A stretch of DNA of 15,764 nt from Saccoglossus kowalevskii (GCF_000003605.2 NW_003113985.1:12185-27948); one strand, 5' to 3'; counted from the stretch's first letter, positions 1 to 9,022 are shown. Notes: a model not told the origin generated them from the sequence alone. Made by a program: numbers and translations.

Positions 1-515
1 GTACTGGTAGATAAACTGTGCTGTTTGTATTGTTTATTTATGTCAAAGATAGTCAGAGTATTTAATCTCTTAAATAGGGGTAGACTACTTTCTTCATAGT
101 GTGATTGTGTAATCATGCGTAATTTTGACACATGTGTTTTCCCAGACTATGTTACAATAATATAAATGGGGCAAAATGACAGCATTGTAAATTCCTTGAA
201 GACAAGATTGTACAAAGGTAGTAACTTTTTTATTACGATGAGTCCAATTAATGTTTTCATCAATTATTGTCCCTAGAAATGTGGTGTCTTTCACTTGCTT
301 TATTTTAGCTCCATTTATATAAATATGTAAATCCACTGGGCTGTTTTTTTATTTGAAAACAATATAAAGTTAATCTTTTTAACATTGATAGATAGTTTAT
401 TTGCAGATAACCAGTTTGCTATATCAATTAATTCAAGGTTGATTTGTGTTATTGCATAGTTTAAATCTCTGTTACTATAAAACAGGTTTGTATCATCTGC
501 AAACATAATAGAAGA
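1..515 (-). pseudogene. LINE (non-LTR retrotransposon) reverse transcriptase fragment, 3' half
   Basis: Read right to left, this is the back half of a reverse transcriptase of the jockey/CR1/L2 type, which would copy element RNA at a nicked target. The catalytic FADD box is encoded at 503-492 inside the motif MFADDTNLFYS, followed by a WLSANKLSIN helix typical of these RTs. A second block in another frame gives TTFLGTIIDENINW and later ILPHLYYCNIVWENT, both standard landmarks of this family. The frame changes at a run of seven T (344-350), consistent with a one-base slip. The spacing between the FLGTIID and YCNIVW landmarks is much shorter than usual, so an internal deletion is inferred. Weak, stop-broken homology continues to the left edge (STPI, EINTL at about 65-95). 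The 5' end is lost near 515, where unrelated repeat sequence begins. A dead copy. Confidence 0.88.
344..350. other. Homopolymer frameshift site in the LINE
   Basis: A run of seven T on the plus strand (A on the coding strand) marks where the RT reading frame jumps from the FADD-containing frame to the FLGTIID-containing frame. On either side the peptide follows the family order, so a single-base gain or loss in the run explains the break. Confidence 0.6.
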
Positions 516-555
516 TAGGTTTCAGTATGCAAATGACGCTTAAGCATAGTACATC

Positions 556-897
556 GATTTGTGGTGCTCAATGAAATCACACTTTCCGAAAACTGCGGGT
601 ACGATATTTTTTGTCGTTCACAACCACAAATATAGAAGGAATACAATTGTCATGTTATATTTAAGCATTGATATTAAGTAATATATAACTGTCCGACCAC
701 TTTGGGGAGACTGGAAATGGAGACGACTTGGTCATAATGCAAAATTTAAACGAACATGAATGAATTGTTGTGAAAATCATATACATTGATTGAAAACGCA
801 TAATTGATAGTATTTAAAACTAAATTCAATTCAGAATTTTTTTGGAAAGAATCACACTTATGATCGTAGAAATGTCGTATTAGTTTATGGAAATAAT
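556..897. repeat. ~350-bp interspersed repeat, copy 1
   Basis: This block matches 9023-9377 in the same orientation along its whole length. Shared anchors include the near-palindrome at its left end (GTGGTGCTCA core), the string ATTTTTTGTCG, CCACTTTG.GGAGACTG, and a right end TATTAGTTTATGGAAATAA. Flanking sequence outside both blocks differs, which fits a transposed or retroposed unit rather than a segmental duplication. No coding potential is apparent and the class is unknown. Several CG positions of copy 2 are TG or CA here, so this copy looks more decayed. Confidence 0.75.
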
Positions 898-1085
898 ATT
901 TACTATTGACCTTCAGCGGAACAAGCCGAGAACATTGTGAGTGGCTACCTTGGATGTTAAACAGAGTATAATATGTTAATACGGAAACAAACATCTGTGT
1001 ACCAAGTAAACACATGGGCGGGCTATGCAAATTCCATTCTGATGACTAACTAGTAAAATCCTAGAAATTGTCAGACTCAATTAAT
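898..1085. other. Unassigned AT-rich spacer
   Basis: Between the ~350-bp repeat and the next repeat I see no gene or structured motif. A minus-strand open stretch covers part of it but lacks any recognisable domain and overlaps the repeat, so it is not called. Confidence 0.4.
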
Positions 1086-1850
1086 CCATGTTTCTGATTG
1101 ATGGTGTTACATATACGACAAAATTATAGGGATTAGTGACGTCACCAGATCCAGCACAATCTACCTAGCTACTAAAGAAGAAGCATTTTTACAGACATAT
1201 CCATATTTAACTGTAAGTTCTCTATTTCATATGTTGTCTTAATTTGTTTTTTCTCAGTTTACCAGAATAAATAAGAACTGCTTTCAGGTAAAGATAGACC
1301 AGTGTTCAAGGCAGAAGAGCTGTATATTGACATAGGTTGCCAAGTAGAAATTGACTGTTTAATTAGAAAATTTCAATGGATGAAGTGCCTATGTAAATGA
1401 CATGTGAAAACACAATGAAGTGTAATTTGCCAGATCGTAACATGAATAAATTATAATAGGGTTTCTGTTTGAATCTTTAAATTTGTGACTCAAATTAGAT
1501 ATTACCAAACCACAATCGCGTCATTGTCTGATAGCTAGACAACACGTGGTTCCAATCGACTAATATTAATGCGTTGAAAAAATTTAAATGCGAAGATTAT
1601 TAATTATGTGATAAAAATAGGAAGACTATTACTCCTTTATTATACCAAAAACGCTAAACACACACAGGACTAAATATTACAAGACTTATCTCATGGTACT
1701 TCATGCAAAGCTCAATCAAGTCTACAATTCTGTTGCAATTAGTTCATATCCAGACGAGAGATTTCATGCTATACATATAGCATATTTTTGTATTTTATTT
1801 ACTCGTCACAAGCTAATACACTAGAAAGTACAGCACGAATGAAAACGTAG
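1086..1850 (+). repeat. Old diverged copy of the ~0.9-kb repeat
   Basis: Two sub-blocks align with the better copies at 2705-3731 and 5950-6861. The first, about 1086-1270, aligns with 2810-3003, sharing a GTGACGTCAC/GTGGCGTCAC-like segment, a CTGTAAGTT stretch and TTACCAGAAT. The second, about 1700-1850, aligns with 6210-6310, sharing GCAAAGCTC and TCACAAG.TAATA.AACTAGAAA. The intervening 1270-1700 has only scattered similarity to 3060-3180. The order is the same as in the other copies, which supports common ancestry, but identity is low. No coding function is visible. Confidence 0.5.
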
Positions 1851-1889
1851 TTTCATGAAAGTATCTCGGATAATTCTACAGACAGTTTA

Positions 1890-2450
1890 CTATATAATAT
1901 ATTATATATATAAGACAAGCATGTATGGTGTAATTAATGAACTTTGTTATGTGTGAGGAAAATAGTGTCTGATGTTGATTTAATTTGTTAAAGCGAAAAT
2001 GTATCCAGGAACTGCTTTGACTAGGCAAAATCAGTAAAGTACATAATATCATTAATAATACTTTGTAGTTTGGCATCTTATAGTGAAGCAAACACTCTCG
2101 GTCTGCAATAAAATACATTGGAATATTAATAATCATGCTGCACATGTCTTTGAAACACAATTATTGTAGTCTCAGATTCATATGTTTCAGTTGTTTAGTA
2201 AAATAGTATATTATTATCAATTATGGACGTAAATAATAGAATTGTACATATTCTGCGGCATAAATATAAAAAAATTATGAACCTTCAACGTAGTGCATCT
2301 TTTACTAAATACACAACATTTAAACAAACTCGTAGACGGAATTTGTTTTTTACCAAATACTACTTTATACAAAGCACACCGAAATAAACAATTATCCGCC
2401 TGTTTTCGTTGGACGATTTGAAAAGTTGCAATATCAAGCTGACTGTTTAT
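1890..2450 (-). repeat. Inverted-copy repeat segment (partner at 12660-13175)
   Basis: The reverse complement of this segment matches 12660-13175 in order and almost throughout. It includes GATATTGCAAC, GCAGAATATGTACA, GATAATAATATACTATTTTA, TGTGTTTCAAAGACATG, GATGCCAAACTACAAAG, TAGTCAAAGCAGTTCCTG and CACATAACAAAGTT. On the minus strand a polypyrimidine-AG (TATTTTATTGCAG, AG at 2104-2103) precedes a conserved block that opens with an ATG at 2076-2074. The following residues begin MPNYKVLLMILCTLLILP, resembling a hydrophobic signal segment. The other copy carries a small deletion that breaks this frame, so a real protein is doubtful. A third, weaker copy in the same orientation lies at 3990-4120. 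Confidence 0.75.
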
Positions 2451-2704
2451 TTGTACCCATGTGTGGGGTTGAAGGAGATACACGTGGTATTGATTTGAAC
2501 GCTGTTTTCTGTCAAAGTGGCAATGATATCGAATGTGCATTATGCACATAAGGCAACAACTCAGCTACTGAAAAAGAATTTTTGTTTGGGCTCTTGAGAA
2601 GTTTGGGATGTATTCCGATAGGTGTCACTTAGCTGCAATAACTACAAACCATTAACATACTTACAAAAGTTAAGGCTTGCATGGTGGCTCATATAATTAG
2701 ATAA

Positions 2705-3731
2705 CTATGATATTGACATTTGTCATAGGCCATTGAACCTTAGAATACGTTACATGCCCATTTCAAGCTGAAAATGGCGTCATCCGGGTATTTTCTGTCA
2801 AACACTCCATATTCATGATTTATGGTGGTACACATACAACACAAATATAGAGTTTACACAGTGGCGTCACAAACCAGTTCCACCCGAATTTACTTGTCTA
2901 CGTGGCCACTACTGAAGCAATATTCTCTACAAACATTCATATTGATCTGTAAGTTAGTAATTTCATACATTTTTACTTTTTATTTGTATGCTTACCAGAA
3001 TTAATTACAATATGACTAAAATAACGTTATCGAGTATAAATAATATTTGATACTAAATGAATACTGAATTAACAGCTGATGAAACAATTACATTGTGTGT
3101 AAAAAACATACGAAAATATGAAAATGACCTGAATGTAAGATATAATAATAGATTTGTTGTCTCAATGAACTTTGAACATTAAATATTGCCGATTTACGTG
3201 AAATATTTGATTAAAACTAGAAACGTTTTTGTTTTTTGTTTTTTTGCGGGAAAATTATCAACAGACTGGCAAACAACATAATTTGATGGACTATTTAAAA
3301 ATATAATATAGCAAAGCTTTGTCACGATTTCTGATTTGTACAGGTATGTACAACTACAATATTGTGATTACAAGTATTCTCCACTAACACATACAGTGGC
3401 AACTTAATGTTGGCTGTTTCATGTACATGATGAGGTAATTAGATAGAGGGACAAAACGTGTTGTGGATAAACAAAGATGGCTGCCTATAAATACAGTCAG
3501 TGTTGTGCATCGCTAAAAATACGTGTTGTTTACACTGAATTCCCGTAATTTTCATTTCTTTTTTCACAACGTGGAGTCTGTCTTACTCTTTTGTCTGTCA
3601 TAATAATACTGTATGTAGTTTTTAATATTGTATTATTTGATGTCAAGTCACTCATTCCGTGTGTACATGCTATATTATTATACATTATAATCTACACTTT
3701 TTATATTTTTCGTCTATATATACATTTCCAA
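2705..3731 (+). repeat. ~0.9-kb interspersed repeat, copy A
   Basis: This is the longer of two clear head-to-tail copies; the partner is 5950-6861. Aligned stretches include ACATGCCCATTTCAAGCTG, TCCGGG.ATTTT, TACACATACAACACAAATAT, the string GTCTACGTGGCCACTAC, AAACTAGAAACGTTTTTG, ATTATCAACAGACTG, GGTATGTACAACTACAATAT, AAGATGGC.GCC and TTGTTTACACTGAATTCCCG. It ends in an AT-rich tail near 3731. Copy A carries about 150 bp more than copy B in its middle (about 2945-3200). There is no long open frame and no terminal inverted repeat that I can see, so the class is unresolved (non-autonomous element or ancient retroposon). Confidence 0.82.
3474..3485 (+). promoter_or_regulatory. YY1-like motif conserved between repeat copies
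   Basis: AAGATGGCTGCC here and AAGATGGCAGCC at 6588-6599 keep the AAGATGGC core recognised by YY1-family factors. A related CATGGCTGCC lies on the minus strand near 12570. The motif is seen; its use as a binding site is inference. Confidence 0.25.
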
Positions 3732-3985
3732 AAACGACTGTATTAAAGTGTTTGTACAAGCTGGAACCCAGCTTTTTGCACATGAAACTCACGAGAACAA
3801 AGATATATGAAACTTCAAGGCGTTTACGCTAAGAAAAGTCGGAAAGTATGTTATGAGATAGAGAACAAAAAGATTCAACTTCATAAGAGTCACAATCGTA
3901 AACAAAACATTAAATTTAGCTAAATTCATCCATCGTGTGACCATATCGAATTAATCAAATTGGTTATAGCAATATCAGCTGATGA
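3732..3985. other. Unassigned spacer
   Basis: Nothing gene-like is seen. A short imperfect palindrome (AAGCTGGAACCCAGCTT) lies at about 3759-3775. Confidence 0.4.
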
Positions 3986-3989
3986 ATTG

Positions 3990-4120
3990 ATCATTATTGA
4001 CTTACATTAACCTGCCAGAATCAGTACAATATATAATACCTTGAACAATAATTTGCCATCTTGTTGTAGCGGTGAAAGCACTCCCAGTCTGCAATATGAT
4101 AATTTTTATTTGTATTATAC
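3990..4120 (-). repeat. Third copy of the splice-bounded repeat block
   Basis: Read on the minus strand, CATATTGCAGACTGGGAGTG (AG at 4090-4089) begins a block that aligns with 2103-1995 on the minus strand and 13010-13100 on the plus strand. It shares AAGATG.CAAA.TA and TTGTACTGATTCTG. It is the most diverged of the three copies. It lies downstream of copy A of the 0.9-kb repeat, as the 1890-2450 segment lies downstream of the older copy at 1086-1850. Confidence 0.5.
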
Positions 4121-4560
4121 ACATATTTAAAATGTTTATATATATGGAATTCAAACCCTTATAGATACAAAATATCACGTATATGCAGCGGCAACATTAT
4201 TTCTTGGAAACATACTTTCACGTCCCGTGTTTCATTAAATGAACCAATACATAATGGGGATCCCTATTAAAATAATACCAGTTAATTGAACAATATCTAA
4301 GTAACAAATAAAAAAAAATGAAAAAAGTATATCAAACTTATAATACAACAATGAACAAACTTGATGTTTTAACATAGACTTTTATTATTTGTTTATATTC
4401 ACCTCACGTGATGTTGATGCTATTAACTAGTTTTTACTCCGTGTAATAGTTGTCAAACTATTCCCATTCTTTCCTTGCAATATGAGATACATGAGCAAGC
4501 ATTATTAATTAATGACTGTTGATATCGGAAAGAGTTACTTTTATATAGATATGATTGATG
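4121..4560. other. AT-rich decayed sequence left of the LTR
   Basis: No gene is visible. Faint similarity to the surrounding repeat family is suggested near 4180-4220 (GCGGCAACATT) versus 5205-5220 (ACGGCAACGTT). It may be a very old copy into which the LTR inserted. Confidence 0.3.
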
Positions 4561-4564
4561 CTTG
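4561..4564. repeat. Left target-site duplication of the solo LTR
   Basis: CTTG immediately precedes the TGTCAGGGG terminus and is repeated at 5071-5074 immediately after the ATTACA terminus. Confidence 0.55.
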
Positions 4565-5070
4565 TGTCAGGGGTTATGTCTCGTCTTGTCTCTATGTCAC
4601 GTCTGCTTGAGGTACAGGATCGGGAAAGTCTCTTAAACTTTACAGTCACATAGACACACACATCAAAATACGTTTCAATAGCTAGTCTTTAGCCACATCG
4701 AGAACGCCTCAAGGCAAACTGCCTCGTCGGAGACTGTACCAGACACGTGTAGTTCTCTCTGTGACCAAGGACTTAGACCGTTTATTACATATCAAAACTG
4801 AACTAATTACAAGGAATTATAAATACTATATAAGGCGTAGCTTCCACACATCCAATCACATGAAGTACTGGACACGTCATATCTACCGATTAATCGTCCG
4901 CTATATTAATGAACTACGCATACCAAACTTTCAGAAATAGTTCCAGTCAATGATTTCAATTCCGTCCATGGCGCTGCTAGGGTCTAAACGACGACGGACA
5001 TACCACAGACATTCACTAGTAATCAGCTAACCAAGTCGGTCAACAGATACACGAAAACTAATTCATTACA
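4565..5070 (-). mobile_element. Solo LTR of a Ty3/gypsy-like retrotransposon
   Basis: A 506-bp block is distinctly richer in G+C and CpG than its flanks. It is bounded by TGT...ACA termini (TGTCAGG, and CATTACA whose complement is TGTAATG) and by a CTTG direct duplication on both sides. Read on the minus strand it starts TGTAATG and ends CCCCTGACA. It contains TATATAG (4832-4826) and TATTTATA (4825-4818), a TCAGTT initiator-like site (4801-4796) about 27 bases further on, and an AATAAA signal (4786-4781). This is a compact LTR promoter/poly(A) layout and supports minus orientation. No internal gag-pol and no second LTR are present, so this is best read as a solo LTR left by LTR-LTR recombination. 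The gypsy assignment rests on length, ends and the 4-bp duplication and is moderate. Confidence 0.68.
4796..4832 (-). promoter_or_regulatory. Predicted LTR core promoter (TATA box and initiator)
   Basis: On the minus strand, TATATAG and TATTTATA precede the initiator-like TCAGTT at a normal TATA-to-start distance. An inverted CCAAT (plus strand 4852-4856) lies just upstream. Predicted from motif spacing only. Confidence 0.45.
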
Positions 5071-5074
5071 CTTG
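5071..5074. repeat. Right target-site duplication of the solo LTR
   Basis: CTTG repeats 4561-4564. It continues as CTTGCCAGAT, which resembles TTACCAGAAT at 2992-3001 and TTGCCAGATC at 1427-1436, suggesting that the target was another copy of the local repeat. Confidence 0.55.
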
Positions 5075-5929
5075 CCAGATGCAACTTGGTAAATAATAAT
5101 GGTAAAATACTGCAGTGGGGGAATAGATGAGGTATTCATATCTTTCGCAAATTAACTGATATCATTTTTCAGTAAATAAGGATTTGACGCCTTGTATATA
5201 ATTGACGGCAACGTTTTATTCTTGTATTAGATACAAGATAAGACTTCACGCATATGAATTAATTACATGTGGGAATTGTAAAACTTGGGAAAGCTAGGAA
5301 AATGTTTGTGCAAACCCACCACAATTGGTAGTTTACATTAGCTAATTATTATGTATAATACACTTGTCTTCATATTTTATATTATTATTACACATGATTG
5401 AAATTGAATGCATGCATACTGGTAATGTTTAGTTTTTTAAAGTTAAGTTATTCTATCACTATCTAAAACACACAAATGATTATCTATAAGTTATTGCAGG
5501 TTACATTTTGTATAGAACCCGGTCAATTTAATATTCAATAGCCTTTCTGTTCTTCTGAAATACATATGCATTTTTAATGAATGCATTTGATCAAATTAAA
5601 AATCTTCACTGACCAAAAAACATAAATACCTAATATCATAGCATACGCCATTGCACAACAACTCAAAACAATGACATAAGTACATTTTTGATGCCTCAAT
5701 CTTACATATCACTTAGCAAGGACAGTTTTTGATGCAAGTGTCCACGTATTAATTAATAAAACACAGTTAATAAATTTTGAATATGTATAAATTTTGTTCG
5801 AGACATAGCAAGCGAAAGCAGCACAACCAAGATAAAAAAATTCCAATAGAATCGGGTATTGACTGTATTCGATATTTGAGTACAGTAAGAGTCTCAGGCT
5901 TTTCTATCCCACGAAGGAGAGTACAATTA
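5075..5929. other. Long AT-rich region without identifiable genes
   Basis: I see no coding sequence, RNA gene or clear repeat boundary. A short stretch near 5205-5250 (CGGCAACGTTTTATTCTTG) is similar to 4186-4210. A plus-strand open stretch starting at 5777 runs straight into repeat copy B and has no recognisable domain, so it is not called. Confidence 0.4.
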
Positions 5930-5949
5930 TATCTGAAATGTTTTGCTGC

Positions 5950-6861
5950 TTCAACATCATCTATATTTATTGAATCTTTGAGTATGTCACATGCCTATTT
6001 TAAGCTGAAATGGTCATCCGGGCATTTTATGTTAAAACACTCAATATTCATGATTTATAGTGGTACACATACAACACAAATATAGACTTTACACAGTGGC
6101 GTCACAAATCAGCTCCACCCCGATTAACCTGTCTACGTGGCCACTACAGAAGCAATATTTTCTACAGATATGTACACAACTGTAGGACAATTGTCAATTA
6201 CCCTAGCATATTCTGTGCAAAGCTCTTCACGATTTCCCCTCACAGCTGGTTTATATCTAGATATTCTCACATATCGCATTTCTCATCACAAGATAATAAA
6301 ACTAGAAACGTTTTTTTGGTGAAAAATTATCAACAGACTGACAAACAACGTAATTTGAGGGACTATTTAAAAATATAATATTGCCGTGTCCCAATTTCTG
6401 ATTGGTACTGGTATGTACAACTACAATATTGTGATTACAATGCGGCCCACGAAGCGTGTCTACTACAGTCAAGATGGCCATTATAAAAACGTTTTCTCAA
6501 CTAACATATACAGAGGCAACTTAATGTTCATTGTTTCACTTGATGAGGCAATCTAGGTAGAGGAAAAAAATGCGTTGTGGACCAACAAAGATGGCAGCCA
6601 CTAAAAATAGTCTGTGTTGTGCATCGTTAAAAATAGGTGTTGTTTACACTGAATTCCCGCCATTTACAATTCTTAATTCACGACATGGAGTCTGTCTGAC
6701 TGATAAGCTCGCGTTGTTTTCTTTTTCTGTCAAAAAAAAATGTATGCAGTTTTTGATTTTGCATTATTTGATGTCAAGTCTCTCATTTCATGTGTACATG
6801 CTACATTATACATCGTAATCTATACACATTTATATTTTTATACTTGTATATATATTTTCAA
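5950..6861 (+). repeat. ~0.9-kb interspersed repeat, copy B
   Basis: Direct copy of 2705-3731, starting with the stretch before ACATGCCTATTTTAAGCTG and ending in the same AT-rich tail with TATATTTTCAA. Relative to copy A it lacks about 150 bp in the middle. It gains about 40 bp around 6441-6480 that holds an extra AAGATGGCC. Its left-middle part (6210-6310) aligns with 1700-1830 of the oldest copy. Open stretches inside it (such as 6137-6322 and 6570-6818) do not line up with open frames in copy A and are treated as chance. Confidence 0.82.
6588..6599 (+). promoter_or_regulatory. YY1-like motif, second copy
   Basis: AAGATGGCAGCC occupies the same position in copy B as AAGATGGCTGCC in copy A (3474-3485). 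Confidence 0.25.
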
Positions 6862-7277
6862 CAGTGTATGATTAGTTGAAAATTATTAGTTATTATGTAC
6901 CTCTTATTTTTGTTATGTATTAACGGATGATGACCCAATTCATTATAGAATGAGTTAAATAAGCATTTGCATTGTCACTGAAAAAATGCAAATGAAATTT
7001 AACGCATTTTTTATTCCATTTCAGAGTTTGCCTATATTCTAAAAAATTAGTGATATCATACCATTCACTATTCAGTGATATATAAAGTGCGCAATTTGTT
7101 TATTACCTTTATATTGTTTTGCTTTCCGCGTAATTATTTCAGATGTTTTGCACCACTGCCATTATTATTACTGTTTTCTAAGATAGTTATATTAATTATT
7201 ACATTCGCATATCACCTTTATTTTAACATTCCAGTGTGTTTTCATATTCCTACATTGTCATAATAAAATTTGCAGTA

Positions 7278-7280
<3 letters not shown>
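6862..7280. other. Unassigned AT-rich spacer with short hairpin
   Basis: No gene is evident. A perfect 9-bp inverted repeat, CATTTGCAT (6964-6972) and ATGCAAATG (6986-6994), could form a small hairpin. Each arm contains an octamer-like ATGCAAAT. An open stretch at 7075-7263 is a run of hydrophobic codons caused by T-richness and is not called. Confidence 0.4.

Positions 7281-7320
<40 letters not shown>
7281..7320. repeat. (AT)20 microsatellite
   Basis: An uninterrupted run of 20 AT dinucleotides, likely length-polymorphic. Confidence 0.97.
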
Positions 7321-7323
<3 letters not shown>

Positions 7324-7519
7324 GTTATGTATAGTTGCCTAAATTTTATTTTTAACCACTAATAAAGAAAACCTGTTTTTCGACAAATCTTCAATCTCCT
7401 GATGTCACTGCTGCAGTAAGAGTTAAACAAATAAACACAATTTCTTGACAACGATGTCTATTGTGGGAAAAGTAGGATTATGAATTGTTGAATATAATTA
7501 TAATCAAAGAAAGCTGAGC

Positions 7520-8280
7520 AAAAATTGCTGTGTACTGAGAGTATTTGAGACACATTAAAAAATAATTAATTATTATGCAAATCAGGTAATTAACATGCAT
7601 AGACTTGAGTGTAAATCTATGTATGCACAATTATTGAAATGTATGAATCATTATGCTAAATAGGAAATTAAAAAGAACAAATTTTCACCCAAAAGTAATC
7701 ATTGTTCTAGAGCATATATATGTACCAAGTTACATTGAAATGGAATAATTAGTACTTGAGATGTAAGTGTGAAAGCTTCTTAATTATGCAAATTAGGTAA
7801 TTGATATGTACATATATTATAATATCGCAATGTCCTAAAGCACTAATATATCAATTTTCATAGAAATGTGATGATTAGTACTTGATATATCAGAGGAAAA
7901 GCTAAAAATTTACTAATTATACAAATGAGGTGATTAATATGCACAAATATTTACCCAAAACTAGTCATAGAGTATATATGAGTCTTAGAATATATATGAA
8001 CCAAGTTTCTTTGAAATGTAATGATTGGTACTTGAAATATCCAAACCTAATAAATGATTAAATATGCAATTTGGGTAATTAGTATAAACTGATATTTACC
8101 TAAAACTTATCAGGTATGTGCATTGTCCTATGTTTCATTGAAATGTGATGTTAGTAATCGAGTCATCAGTGGAAATGCTAAAATGCACTAATAATTATGG
8201 AAATTAAGTTAATATTATGCAGATTTTTACCAAAATTTAGTCGAATAAGTGCATTAGCCTAGAGCATCAAAAGCCAACAT
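7520..8280 (+). repeat. Degenerate ~133-145-bp tandem repeat array
   Basis: Related units recur with the anchor ATTATGCAAATTAGGTAATT at about 7572, 7650 (short unit), 7783, 7916, 8061 and 8194, giving spacings of roughly 133, 133, 145 and 133. Other parts repeat in register: an ACCCAAAA-containing segment, CCAAGTT..ATTGAAATG, and TGATTAGTACTTGA.ATATCAG. The units are strongly diverged, so this is an old satellite-like or element-derived array. It is not coding: stops are dense in every frame. Confidence 0.8.
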
Positions 8281-8282
8281 GT

Positions 8283-8377
8283 GGTTCTTGAGATATCAGT
8301 TAGACAGACATTCACACACAGGCTTTGCAGTTAGTGCTTCTGTGTGCGTGTATGTTCCACTGACATCTCAAGAACCA
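8283..8377. repeat. Long imperfect hairpin (inverted repeat)
   Basis: The left arm (GGTTCTTGAGATATCAGT, then TTCACACACAG, 8283-8321) is the inverted copy of the right arm (CTGTGTGCGTGTATG, then ACTGACATCTCAAGAACC, 8340-8377). The loop of about 18 bases contains GCAGTTAGTGCTTC. Beyond the right arm, sequence such as TTTCAATGAAACTTAGTACATAG is the inverted form of the ATGTACCAAGTT.CATTGAAAT part of the tandem units. The array is therefore mirrored here. Confidence 0.75.
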
Positions 8378-8597
8378 ATTATCAGATTTCAATGAAACTT
8401 AGTACATAGATATTTTCAGACCTGATTTTTTTTGGTGAGATTATTTCATAAATCAATACCTCAATAATTAGCTCTACATATTTGCTATAATATTACATAT
8501 CAATGTCAGATTTAAATTTGATTTGAATTTGAATCACAAGAGCATCGAAACAAAGACACCCAATTTCAATCAAGTCAAGTCATAAAATGTTGAGTCT

Positions 8598-8700
8598 TTG
8601 CAGTTAGTGCTTCTGTTTGTGTGTCTGTGTGTCTGTTCCACTGATATCTCAAGAACCAATTAAATTATCAGATTTCAATGAAACCTAGTACATAGATACT
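8598..8700. repeat. Direct copy of the hairpin loop and right arm
   Basis: CTTTGCAGTTAGTGCTTCTG, CCACTGATATCTCAAGAACC and TTTCAATGAAACCTAGTACA repeat the segment 8323-8408 at a distance of about 275 bp. The insert between the copies is AT-rich and otherwise featureless. Confidence 0.8.
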
Positions 8701-9022
8701 CTGGGATAATGCCCAGTCCTGTTTAGGTTTGGATTAAATTCGTGGATATTAATGACTTGTCAACCAAAGAGAAACGTAAACAAACTTTCGGGACTTTTAA
8801 TCACATACGCGGGCCTCGGATCCCTAATTTCGGGGCCAACATACCAAACTTGAGTCAAGCTCAATTTCTGCCATATTAGTCATATTTTATGTCAAACTTA
8901 CAATATAATGACTTGCAATGAAGTCAAATATGCTATCATTGTAACACTAATCATAAGTAATATAAAATATTGCCTGGAATTAAATCGTGGTTTAGACTAT
9001 ATGAAAGGAAAGGTGGTCCCAA
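8701..9022. other. Unassigned sequence between hairpin and ~350-bp repeat
   Basis: No gene or structured motif is recognised. An open stretch beginning at 8908 runs into the repeat at 9023 and shows no domain. Confidence 0.4.

Noticed and set aside
1990-2080. Minus-strand MPNYKVLLMILCTLLILP as a secreted-protein start with signal peptide.
   Set aside because: It lies in a repeated segment. The copies at 12660-13175 and 3990-4120 do not keep the frame, and no downstream domain follows.
3750-3780. TTTGTACAAG and ACCCAGCTTT resemble phage-lambda-derived recombination site halves used in vectors.
   Set aside because: Core and order do not match, and the region is genomic AT-rich repeat sequence. 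Chance plus a small palindrome explains it.
4969-4990. TGGCGCTGCTAGGGTC looks like a tRNA primer-binding site directly after a CA, which would make 4565-4968 a 5' LTR.
   Set aside because: The TGT...ACA ends at 4565 and 5070 with matching CTTG duplications, and the minus-strand promoter layout, explain the block better as one solo LTR. No gag-pol follows.
5777-6085. 102-codon plus-strand open stretch.
   Set aside because: It crosses the start of repeat copy B, lacks any domain, and has no open counterpart in copy A.
7075-7263. Hydrophobic 62-codon open stretch resembling a small membrane protein.
   Set aside because: T-rich sequence gives Phe/Leu/Ile runs automatically, and there is no conserved start context or homologous copy.
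7520-8280. CRISPR-like array because of regular repeats.
   Set aside because: The context is eukaryotic. The units are diverged over their full 133-145 bp, with no short identical repeat and no unique spacers.
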